DNA of 25,228 nucleotides, taken from NCBI GenBank assembly GCA_035310125.1, contig DATGEP010000122.1, positions 1 to 25,228 on the forward strand. The letters are read 5' to 3'. This DNA comes from DATGEP01 sp035310125. GTDB lineage: Bacteria > Chloroflexota > Ktedonobacteria > Ktedonobacterales > JADMIN01. Under the pieces are notes generated by a model. The model had not been told where the DNA came from. It searched no databases and saw only the letters and a program-made list of their open reading frames with translations. Shown here in pieces: positions 13,543-20,605 of this stretch. Numbering within the stretch: the first letter of the stretch is position 1; every line of letters starts with the position of its first letter. The translations under genes were made by a program, and so were the position numbers.

Positions 13543-15762
13543 ATGACCGCCACGGATGTCCACGACATACTCCAACGGCATGAGCGCGAGATGCGCCAGC
13601 ATTTGAGCGAGCTGGAGGGCGACGGGCGCGACCCGGAGCCGGGGAGCGACGCGGCCCTGCTGCTGGATGCTCTTTGTGGCATGGAGTCCGATGTCTACCT
13701 GCCGGCTTTCGAGACTTCCGCGCGGCGCCTCGCGGAACAAGGCGGGCGCCTGGAGATGCGCCTGATCGGCATCCAGCGGTGGCAGGCCGGATTGGCGCAC
13801 GCCCTCGACGACGTGCTTGCCCACCAGCCCGCCGCCCTGGCCAAGGCGCAAGAAATGCTCGGCGCGCTCGTCGCGGAGGTTGTCGTCGTCCTTGCGCGGG
13901 AATATCAGATCGCGCGGCAGCGGCAGGTGGAAGAAGAAACGGAGCGCGCTCGGCGAGGCGCCTCGCGGCTTCAGGCGTTGCAGCGTATCAATGCCGCCGC
14001 CAACTCCACTCTCGATCTGGATCAGACCCTCGCCACCGCGGCGGAAGCCGTCGCCGAAGAGATGGGCGTGGACCTCTGCGCCATCTACCTGTTCGACGAC
14101 ATCTCACGCGACCTCGATTTACGCGCCACCAATGGCCCGTACCCGCGCGGCGGCCAGCACTATACACTCGCGCTTGGGCAGGGGTATACCGGATGGGTGG
14201 CGGAGCACGGCCACCCGCTGCTCTCCACGGATGCCGCCGCCGACAACCGCTTCAGCATGGAGGCGAACTTATACGGCGAGCCATATCGCGGCTTGCTGTC
14301 AGTGCCCATCATCTTTTTCACAGTGCTCAAGCTAGAAGGTGTCATCAGCGTCCAGACCCGTGAGCCGCGCGTGTTCTCCGACGCCGACATCAACTTTCTG
14401 GAGATCGCGGCGGGCCAGCTCGCGATGAACATCGAAAATGGCCGGCTCTACGAGCAGACCGATGAGGAGCTGCGGCGTAAGGTCCACGAGCTGAGCACGC
14501 TGCATCGCGTCTCCGCGCTCGTCACATCCACGCTGGTGCTCGATAACGTGCTGCGTATCATCGTCTCGCAGGCCGTGCAGCTGAGCGGCGCGGACCGATC
14601 CATTCTGTTCGAGCTGGACCCAGCCACGCAGCACGTCAAGGCCGTCGCCAGCCACGGCTTCGACGATAGCGCGGTCATGGCGACATCTGTGCGGGTGGGG
14701 CAATGCTGTGTGGGGCGGGTGACGCGATCTGGCGAGCCAAGCATGCAGGTGGATTGCATGCGAACCGACGAGGGATGCTTCCTGCGTGGCCTGCCCGATG
14801 CGGTGGACGATCAACACGCCGTGCTCTGCGCGCCGCTGGTGACGATGCACGGCGCGCTGGGCGCGCTCTGTGTCTTCAGCGGCCAGCGCCACATGCTCAA
14901 CGCGCATCAATTGCAGCTCGTGGTCACGTTCGCCAATGTCGCCGCCATCTCCATCGAGAACGCGCGCCTCTTCGAGCAGACGCGCCAGGGCCTGCGAACG
15001 AAAGAAGCGCTGCTCCGCGAGATGCACCACCGGGTGAAGAACAATCTCCAGCAGGTGGCATCTATCCTGAATATGCAGCGTCGCCGGACGAAGTCGCTGG
15101 AAGTGGAGCAAACGCTGTTGGAGAGCGTGGACCGCATTCAAAGCATTGTGGCTACTCACGACCTGCTCTCGAATACCCAGCTGGGATCGGCACCAGTGGA
15201 CGAGATCGTGCGCAAGATCGTGGGTATTCTGCGCGGAAACCTCGTGCCACCGCAGCTCAATCTGCGCTTTCATATTGGGCACGCGCCATATCCGATGCCG
15301 ACGGAGCAGGCGACGACACTGGCGATTGTGTTGAACGAGCTGATTGCCAACGCCATCGAGCATGGCTTTGAGGGGCGCGACCGTGGCGAGATTCGCATCA
15401 CCGGCGTGCAAAAAGACAGCCATATCGTGTTGCGTGTGGCTGACGACGGGCAGGGCGTGCCGGAAGGTTTCTCGCTCCAGAAGGCGGAAGGACTCGGCTT
15501 GCAGCTCGTCAATGGGCTGGTGCGGTCCACGTTGCGTGGCTCCGTCGAGATATTCTCACAGCAAGGCAATCCCGACCTCACCGGATCCGCCGCGTCGCGG
15601 CGCACCGATCCACTGCTGCCCGCCGTGAGCGATGGCCCGCATGATAAGCCTGCCATCGTGCCGCCGCCCGACGAGCGCACGTGGACTATCGCCGAGATGC
15701 GTTTTCCGGTGGCGCTGCTGGAAGAGAGCGAGCCGGGCTTTACCGTCCCGGCGGGCGATTAG
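13543..15762 (+). CDS. GAF-GAF sensor histidine kinase of the HisKA_2 type (PdtaS-like)
   Basis: The 739-residue protein lacks membrane segments. Residues 1-135 are a helical sensor region of unclear type, about 142-300 a first GAF domain, about 310-478 a second GAF domain, and about 485-565 a HisKA_2 dimerisation domain with the phospho-acceptor region MHHRVKNNLQQ (H495/H496). The ATPase domain has the N box LNELIANAIEHG (597-608), G1 DDGQGVP (634-640) and G2 GLGLQLVNGLV (650-660). A disordered insert of some 35 residues (about 677-712) splits the final strands. GAF2 carries cysteines 388, 389, 405 and 412 in its ligand-pocket region. HisKA_2 kinases such as PdtaS usually phosphorylate ANTAR-type antitermination regulators; none is nearby, so it is an orphan. 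GGAGG at 13525-13529 precedes the ATG. Confidence 0.88.
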   Translation: MTATDVHDILQRHEREMRQHLSELEGDGRDPEPGSDAALLLDALCGMESDVYLPAFETSARRLAEQGGRLEMRLIGIQRWQAGLAHALDDVLAHQPAALAKAQEMLGALVAEVVVVLAREYQIARQRQVEEETERARRGASRLQALQRINAAANSTLDLDQTLATAAEAVAEEMGVDLCAIYLFDDISRDLDLRATNGPYPRGGQHYTLALGQGYTGWVAEHGHPLLSTDAAADNRFSMEANLYGEPYRGLLSVPIIFFTVLKLEGVISVQTREPRVFSDADINFLEIAAGQLAMNIENGRLYEQTDEELRRKVHELSTLHRVSALVTSTLVLDNVLRIIVSQAVQLSGADRSILFELDPATQHVKAVASHGFDDSAVMATSVRVGQCCVGRVTRSGEPSMQVDCMRTDEGCFLRGLPDAVDDQHAVLCAPLVTMHGALGALCVFSGQRHMLNAHQLQLVVTFANVAAISIENARLFEQTRQGLRTKEALLREMHHRVKNNLQQVASILNMQRRRTKSLEVEQTLLESVDRIQSIVATHDLLSNTQLGSAPVDEIVRKIVGILRGNLVPPQLNLRFHIGHAPYPMPTEQATTLAIVLNELIANAIEHGFEGRDRGEIRITGVQKDSHIVLRVADDGQGVPEGFSLQKAEGLGLQLVNGLVRSTLRGSVEIFSQQGNPDLTGSAASRRTDPLLPAVSDGPHDKPAIVPPPDERTWTIAEMRFPVALLEESEPGFTVPAGD

Positions 15763-15782
15763 TGAGTGTGTGCCGATATGCG

Positions 15783-15810
15783 ATTCGCGGGCTAAAGACC
15801 CGTGGCTAAT
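15783..15810. repeat. Short palindromic element, possible dispersed repeat
   Basis: CGCGGG (15786-15791), loop CTAAAGA and CCCGTG (15799-15804) form a 6-bp stem with one G-U pair, flanked by ATT and AAT. Hairpins built on GCGGGCTAAAG..CCCG are a form of small dispersed repeat in several phyla. Only one copy is in the window. It lies between two convergent genes and lacks a T-run. Confidence 0.35.
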
Positions 15811-15845
15811 CCTGAATGGCAACAGAATCGTTCGTCGCAAACAGA

Positions 15846-16346
15846 CTAATCCCCGGCGCTTTCAGTGCCACCTTTGCTCGCCGTCAGCTCCAGCCGTTTG
15901 CGAGCGTTGGTCGCGCCGGGCCGGCCGCCGAGCCAACCCATGAGCGCCGCGATGCCCAGGATGATGAGCGACGACACGATGAAGGCGCTGACCACCGCCG
16001 TCTGGTTGGTGCCGTGTGCGCTGGCGGTGGTAGCGGAGGCCGGTGTAGCTGGCGCGGTTTGGGGTGTGTAAATGAATGCGAGGATCGCGTAGGCCACGAA
16101 GGCGAGCATACCCGCCACGGCGCCCAGTTTCGCCTTGAGGGTGTCGCGCCCGGTGAAATAGCCAGCCGCGGAGAAGGCAAAGAGAATGAAAAAGATACCC
16201 AGGCAGCCGGAGAGCAGGATGCCAGGATGATTGAGGTCGCCGGGGCCGGCGCCAAAGATCAAGATAGCGCCGAGAGTGAGCACGAGCTGCGCGACGATGT
16301 AAGCCCCCGCGCCGGTTAGTACTCCCCACTTGAGAGCGGCACGCAT
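15846..16346 (-). CDS. Four-TM membrane protein of unknown function
   Basis: The 166-residue protein has four hydrophobic segments at about 8-31, 42-64, 74-93 and 117-140. A Pro/Ala/Thr/Ser-rich loop lies between TM3 and TM4 (about 94-116), and a short basic tail follows TM4. No catalytic or binding motif is visible and I do not recognise the family; small DUF4190- or DUF4064-like envelope proteins have a similar layout, but this is only a resemblance. The ATG at 16346 has GGAGAA about ten bases upstream. It stands alone, convergent with the histidine kinase gene. Confidence 0.7.
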   Translation of the reverse strand: MRAALKWGVLTGAGAYIVAQLVLTLGAILIFGAGPGDLNHPGILLSGCLGIFFILFAFSAAGYFTGRDTLKAKLGAVAGMLAFVAYAILAFIYTPQTAPATPASATTASAHGTNQTAVVSAFIVSSLIILGIAALMGWLGGRPGATNARKRLELTASKGGTESAGD

Positions 16347-16413
16347 GGTGTAAGGATTCTCCGTACGTATATGGCGCTCGCGGTACTAAGCGGGATGGGC
16401 GGGCGCATCCCGA

Positions 16414-16419
16414 ATTATA
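16414..16419 (-). promoter_or_regulatory. Candidate -10 element for the four-TM protein gene
   Basis: On the minus strand TATAAT (16419-16414) is a perfect -10 hexamer about 70 bp upstream of the ATG at 16346. No good -35 hexamer is found at the usual distance and there is no TGN extension. Confidence 0.4.
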
Positions 16420-16471
16420 GCGCGACCCACTGTTCGCCAGCATGCCGGTAGCCATTGCTCATGGGCGGCTC

Positions 16472-16501
16472 TAGACGAGACGAATCAAGACGGTATATAC
16501 T
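16472..16501 (+). promoter_or_regulatory. Promoter of the tRNA-Ser gene
   Basis: TAGACG (16472-16477) and TATACT (16496-16501) are 18 bp apart. The predicted start near 16508 is only about six bases before the mature 5' end of the tRNA. Confidence 0.55.
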
Positions 16502-16513
16502 GTCACTGTCCCC

Positions 16514-16596
16514 GGAGGGATGGCAGAGTGGTCGAATGCGGCGGTCTTGAAAACCGCAGGCCGAGAGGCCCGGGGGTTCGAATCCCTCTCCCTCCG
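16514..16596 (+). tRNA. tRNA-Ser(UGA)
   Basis: All arms can be drawn. The acceptor GGAGGGA (16514-16520) pairs with TCCCTCC (16589-16595), with discriminator G at 16596. The anticodon stem GCGGT/ACCGC encloses CTTGAAA with anticodon TGA at 16548-16550. The long variable arm of serine tRNAs is present as a 14-base segment with GGCC-GAGA-GGCC. The T arm is GGGGG-TTCGAAT-CCCTC with one G-U pair. CCA is not encoded (CCC follows) and must be added after transcription. The 83-base length and class II structure fit tRNA-Ser decoding UCA and, by wobble, other UCN codons. Confidence 0.96.
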
Positions 16597-16622
16597 CCCA
16601 AAATCTGCTAACGCGCCGAATC

Positions 16623-16649
16623 GCCGTCACCGCAAGGTGGCGGCTTTTT
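16623..16649 (+). terminator. Intrinsic terminator after tRNA-Ser
   Basis: GCCGTCACC (16623-16631), a GCAA tetraloop of the GNRA type, and GGTGGCGGC (16636-16644) form a 9-bp stem with one G-U pair, followed directly by five T (16645-16649). It is a textbook rho-independent terminator. Confidence 0.9.
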
Positions 16650-16742
16650 CGTGGACGTGAGGCACAGTGAGCGCGCCCAGCCCTACGTTCCCGTGTGCCG
16701 GCTCACCCGCACACGCTTGCTTCGCACGCGGTACACGCGGGA

Positions 16743-16771
16743 TTGCCAGATAACCAATGTCCGGGTACGAT
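16743..16771 (+). promoter_or_regulatory. Candidate promoter of the 11-TM protein gene
   Basis: TTGCCA (16743-16748) and TACGAT (16766-16771) are 17 bp apart. A leader of roughly 65 bases precedes the ATG at 16844. Confidence 0.5.
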
Positions 16772-16843
16772 GCTGCCAGGCTCACGAGGCGGCACCGCAC
16801 GACGGGATTAGGCTACGTCCGATGAGTCAGGGGAGGCGCGACG

Positions 16844-18220
16844 ATGAACCCATCTCTGCCGGCGGATAGCTCCGCCTTATCTCCTACAGCGCCGGCTCCA
16901 AGCTACCTGGATGTGATCCGGGCAGAAGCGCGGAATCCAGAGCGGCTGGAGCAGGTGTATCAGACGGCGCGCAAAGAGCGGAAAGCCGGTCAGTTCGCCA
17001 CCGATATGGCGGTGTGCCATACCGAAGCGCCGGAGAACGTGCTCTACGCCGCCTGGTACTATCGCCTCCGGGCCGAGGCGGACGAGCACGCGGGGCGGTT
17101 GGCAGCGAACTGGCGCCTGGCTGTCCCACTCAGCGTCGCGCTGGGGCTGGCGTTCTGGCTGCTCTCGGATCCCCACTGGATGCTGGCGGGAAACATCCCG
17201 CTGCTGGCGCTGCTGTGGATGCCGCTCACTGCGCTCGCGCTTATTTGGTTTCTCGCCGTGTCGGCGCGGCAGCACTATGTGTGGCCCGCTGGAGCAAGCA
17301 TCGGCGTGGTGGCTGTGACGGCGTACGTGCTGGCAATCGCCAGCGCGCGGCTGGCGCCGGCGCAACAATATCTTACGCTGATGGTGGCACATGTTCCGCT
17401 GCTGGCTGCCGTGGCGATTGGCCTCTGCGTGCTGGGGTGGGCCTCATCCGCGACGAATCGTTTCGCCTTCCTGAGCAAGTCCATTGAGACCATCGGCACG
17501 GCGGGTGTCTTCTCTATCGCGGGCGGCATCTTCGCGACCCTGACCTACGGCATGTTCCAGGCATTGAATGTGGAGATTCCTGAACCGTTGGTGCGCCTGC
17601 TGCTGATCGGCGGAGCCGGGTTGATCCCAGTGCTGGCCGTCACCAGCGTCTACGATCCCGCGCTGAGTCCTGAGGCGCAGGAGTTCCGGCGCGGCTTTGG
17701 CAAGATCCTGGCGATTCTGATGCAGGTGCTGGTGCCGCTGACGCTGCTAGTGCTGGTCATCTACATCTGCGTGATTCCGTTCAACTTCGCGCAGCCCTTC
17801 AATTCGCGCAACGTGCTCATCATCTACAACGTGCTGCTCTTCGCTATCATGGGGCTGCTCGTTGGCGCGACACCGATGAGCCTCGATGACTACTCGCCGC
17901 GATACGCCCGGCTGCTACGCATCGGCATCATCGCGGTGGCGGCGCTGGTCCTGCTTGTGAGCCTCTATGCGCTGGCGGCGATCCTCTACCGCACGGCGCT
18001 GGACGGCCTGACAATGAACCGGCTGACGGTGATCGGCTGGAACACCATCAATATCGCACTGCTGGCGCTGCTGCTGTTCCGGCAGGCGCGTGTCGGACCC
18101 GCTGGGCGCGGCGATTGGGTGGCGGCGATCCATCGCGTCGCGCGCACCGGGACGGCGCTCTACGTCGTGTGGGCGCTGCTGCTGACGCTGGGGCTGCCCT
18201 GGCTGTTTCTCTCCAAATGA
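16844..18220 (+). CDS. Polytopic membrane protein of unknown function (about 11 TM)
   Basis: The 458-residue protein begins with about 90 soluble residues, including a charged helical stretch (about 30-88), and then about eleven hydrophobic helices to the C-terminus. A charged loop near residues 268-290 (VYDPALSPEAQEFRRGFGKI) and a loop near 380-395 (YRTALDGLTMNRLTV) are the main hydrophilic features. The last one recalls the DGLT-x-R motif of DUF4153-type membrane proteins, so membership there is a tentative guess; no transport or enzyme motif is evident. A strong GGGGAGG Shine-Dalgarno at 16830-16836 fixes the ATG. It is monocistronic and convergent with the inositol-monophosphatase gene, 20 bp away and without a terminator between them. 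Confidence 0.8.
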   Translation: MNPSLPADSSALSPTAPAPSYLDVIRAEARNPERLEQVYQTARKERKAGQFATDMAVCHTEAPENVLYAAWYYRLRAEADEHAGRLAANWRLAVPLSVALGLAFWLLSDPHWMLAGNIPLLALLWMPLTALALIWFLAVSARQHYVWPAGASIGVVAVTAYVLAIASARLAPAQQYLTLMVAHVPLLAAVAIGLCVLGWASSATNRFAFLSKSIETIGTAGVFSIAGGIFATLTYGMFQALNVEIPEPLVRLLLIGGAGLIPVLAVTSVYDPALSPEAQEFRRGFGKILAILMQVLVPLTLLVLVIYICVIPFNFAQPFNSRNVLIIYNVLLFAIMGLLVGATPMSLDDYSPRYARLLRIGIIAVAALVLLVSLYALAAILYRTALDGLTMNRLTVIGWNTINIALLALLLFRQARVGPAGRGDWVAAIHRVARTGTALYVVWALLLTLGLPWLFLSK

Positions 18221-18240
18221 TGGCTCCGCGCTCAGTCATG

Positions 18241-19266
18241 TCACGGCACACGCGCCAGAGCAGCGGTAAGCAGCGGCTCGATCTGCGCGCGAATGGCGGC
18301 GTTGGCGTAACCGGCCCAGGCGACATCAGCGTCCACTGTGAGCGGTGCGTCCAGCGGATTACCTAATCCATCGGTGAGCAGCACGCCGGCCTCCTCGGCG
18401 ATCAGTGCCGTCGCCAGATCGTAGGGGTGGCAGGCGATGCCAAACTCCCGTCCGTGGCGCGCGACCCACGGCTCCAGTAGCGGGCGCAGGTCGGCGGTGA
18501 ACCGGTCATGCCCGGCGATCAGCTCGTACAACTGCCCCCCTGAGCAGATGTATTGGTCCTCGAAGCACTGCGCCTTGCCGCGCCGGACCGGACCAAGCGC
18601 GCCCCGCATAATATCTTCGTCAATCTCCGCCAGCGGCACGCGCAGCCCCGGAAAAAAGCGGCTGACCGTCGCGAAGCCTTGCGCGATACTGGTCGCCGCG
18701 CTGGGCCGCAACGACAATGTCACCCGCGCGCTGGTGAAGCGATTGCTACGCTCCGCCGCGAAGCCCGCGCCGCGCACCGCCCAGAGCGCGTCGTAGAGGT
18801 GCTGCTTCACCAGCGGTATCTCCGTCTGCACAGCAAGCTCCACGTCGCGCAGCCGTGTCGCGCGTCCCTGGTTCGGCGCCACGCCCGACAGAATCCACGC
18901 GCTGCGCTTCTGGTACATGTAGCCGCGCGTCCCGTCAATGGGGTCCATGAGGATACGCACCTCGGCGTCCTCTTCCTTCGTCTCGCGCGGCAGCACCACC
19001 GTTCCCGGCCCAAAGCCGATATCTGGCAGCCCTTCCGCGATCAGCACGAGCGGCCGTTCCGGAGCCACCTCGCGTGCGAAGAAATCCACCAGGCGCTCCT
19101 CGCTGACGCGGTCAATGGCGAAGATGGTATCGCCATCCCGCTCATCCTCCTCGATGGCCGCCAGTGCCTCGATAGACTGCCGCTCGGCCTGCTCGACTAC
19201 GGCGCGGCGAATCTCCTCGTGCAATTTGCGAATCTGTGCGAGCAATCGGTCATGGTCGCGAATCAT
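18241..19266 (-). CDS. Inositol monophosphatase-family phosphatase
   Basis: The 341-residue cytosolic protein has the metal-site motifs of the IMPase/FBPase/CysQ superfamily: D-x-I-F-A-I-D near 46-52, E78-G in the first metal region, DPIDGTRGY at 108-116 (the signature DPxDGT) and PYDLATALIAEEAG at 281-294 in place of the usual WDxAAG. It is longer than a standard IMPase (about 260-280 residues) because of inserts around 80-104 and 205-240. The substrate, a sugar, inositol or nucleotide phosphate, cannot be read from the sequence. Its ATG overlaps the stop codon of the upstream DUF711 gene (ATGA at 19266-19263), indicating translational coupling. It is the last gene of this two-gene operon. 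Confidence 0.85.
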   Translation of the reverse strand: MIRDHDRLLAQIRKLHEEIRRAVVEQAERQSIEALAAIEEDERDGDTIFAIDRVSEERLVDFFAREVAPERPLVLIAEGLPDIGFGPGTVVLPRETKEEDAEVRILMDPIDGTRGYMYQKRSAWILSGVAPNQGRATRLRDVELAVQTEIPLVKQHLYDALWAVRGAGFAAERSNRFTSARVTLSLRPSAATSIAQGFATVSRFFPGLRVPLAEIDEDIMRGALGPVRRGKAQCFEDQYICSGGQLYELIAGHDRFTADLRPLLEPWVARHGREFGIACHPYDLATALIAEEAGVLLTDGLGNPLDAPLTVDADVAWAGYANAAIRAQIEPLLTAALARVP

Positions 19267-20450
19267 ACGCTCAATATCCGTGTGTTCGTGAGATACGGCG
19301 AGGCGAAGTTGGTCATGTCGCCCGCCGCGCCACCCGGCACGAGAAACAGTCGCGCCGAGAGCGGCTTACGCAGCCGCACCGCCAGCGCCGCGACGTCCGC
19401 CAGCAGCGCCGCGACGCGCTCCGGCGGCGTGTCGCCGGGGATGGGTACCGTATCCAGGCCCGTGCCACAGACAGCGGAATAGGCCAGCAGCGAGCTTACG
19501 GAGACGTTGCCTTCCGCGCAGCGCTCACCAAGAAGCTCATCTTCCAGCACGGGCAGCATCAGCCCGCAGTAGCCGCACATGGGCAGCGCGGGCGACTTGA
19601 TGGCCGCCGTGAGCGCCGCCGCGATGGCGAGCGTGCCCGGACCGCCAAACTCACCGACCCCCACCGCCTCGATGGCGTCCGCGATGCTTTCGTCGCCCAT
19701 CGGCGCGGGCGAGAGGTCTATGCCGCCGAATTCGAAGCCGGCCGCCTGCGCCAGTCCACGTACGAGGTCCACCACCGGGCGAGCTGCCTTTTCCAGCGCG
19801 CCGCCCACGGCGGCTGTCAGCCCCGCCAGCGCGGGCAGACCAGGACCGGCGCGCTCGGCCAGCGCCGCGATGGTCCGCCGCACCAGCCCGGCGCTCTGTA
19901 AGCCTACGGAAACCGACCATTCTGGTCCCGCCGCGAACGCCTGCGGGAAGAACGGCCCACCCGGCTCGCAGCACGCCAGCGCGGCGAAGCGGAAGCTCGC
20001 GTCGCCGCCGCCATGCTCGGCCAGCGCCCGCATGGCGAGTGCCGTGGGCAGCGCCGCCTCGTAGCGAATGCCGGCAGCGACGGACCCAAGCTGCACCGTC
20101 GCGTTGAGCGCTTCGTGTAGTGCGAGGATGCGCGGCAGTATGGCGATCCGCTCCACCGGGAACGCAGGATCGTCTGCCGGCGCCGTTCCCAGCGAGCAAT
20201 AATTCATGTCATACGCGGCGCACCACCCCTGGAGGCTGGCGGCGTACGCTTCAATCGCCGCGTCGTCCGTGCCGGCCATGTCCGCAAGCACGGGTCGTGT
20301 GGCGATCCGCACCGTCTGCACGGTGTAGCCCGCCGCCTCGGCAGCCGCTTGCGCGCCGGCCAGAAACTCCGCCGCCCGCGCGAAATGCTCTTCGCTGAGC
20401 GGGTGCGCGTCGCCAATGCTCAGCGTGATCGTCCGTATCGTCACATCCAT
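19263..20450 (-). CDS. DUF711 (UPF0210-like) family protein
   Basis: The 395-residue protein has the DUF711 C-terminal signature GLMLPVLEDELLGERCAEG followed by SSLLAYSAVCGTGLDTVPIPGD. An N-terminal MDVTIRTITLSIGDAHPLS and an FGGIDLSPAP segment also fit the family, whose members are predicted to have a pyruvate formate-lyase-like barrel but have no settled function. No signal peptide is present. The frame is open to an ATG at 20513, but GAGGAGAG about ten bases before the ATG at 20450 and the family N-terminus select 20450. It is coupled to the inositol-monophosphatase gene by a four-base overlap and diverges from the HEPN-like gene. A TGT-TATGCT extended -10 (20486-20478, minus strand) is a likely promoter. 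Confidence 0.85.
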   Translation of the reverse strand: MDVTIRTITLSIGDAHPLSEEHFARAAEFLAGAQAAAEAAGYTVQTVRIATRPVLADMAGTDDAAIEAYAASLQGWCAAYDMNYCSLGTAPADDPAFPVERIAILPRILALHEALNATVQLGSVAAGIRYEAALPTALAMRALAEHGGGDASFRFAALACCEPGGPFFPQAFAAGPEWSVSVGLQSAGLVRRTIAALAERAGPGLPALAGLTAAVGGALEKAARPVVDLVRGLAQAAGFEFGGIDLSPAPMGDESIADAIEAVGVGEFGGPGTLAIAAALTAAIKSPALPMCGYCGLMLPVLEDELLGERCAEGNVSVSSLLAYSAVCGTGLDTVPIPGDTPPERVAALLADVAALAVRLRKPLSARLFLVPGGAAGDMTNFASPYLTNTRILSV

Positions 20451-20477
20451 CTTTCCACTCTCCTCGTGCCTGCCGCT

Positions 20478-20486
20478 AGCATAACA
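20478..20486 (-). promoter_or_regulatory. Candidate extended -10 of the DUF711-IMPase operon
   Basis: Minus-strand TGT-TATGCT lies about 30 bp upstream of the DUF711 start. No clear -35 hexamer is present. Confidence 0.4.
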
Positions 20487-20533
20487 CGCTGGTTCGTGCG
20501 CCACTTGACGCACTGGCTAGCCCGAATCGCCCG

Positions 20534-20562
20534 TTGGCGGTTCAGTACGGGACTGCTATAGT
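20534..20562 (+). promoter_or_regulatory. Promoter of the HEPN-like membrane protein gene
   Basis: TTGGCG (20534-20539) and TATAGT (20557-20562) are 17 bp apart, with a TGC extended -10. The leader to the GTG at 20606 is about 37 bases. Confidence 0.65.
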
Positions 20563-20605
20563 GTCCCGGCGCGCATGCACCGCGACGCGCGGCAGGAGGT
20601 ATCCG

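Noticed and set aside
16415..16630. Minus-strand open frame of 71 codons across the tRNA gene
   Set aside because: It is the antisense of tRNA-Ser, a common spurious protein annotation; the tRNA structure explains the sequence.
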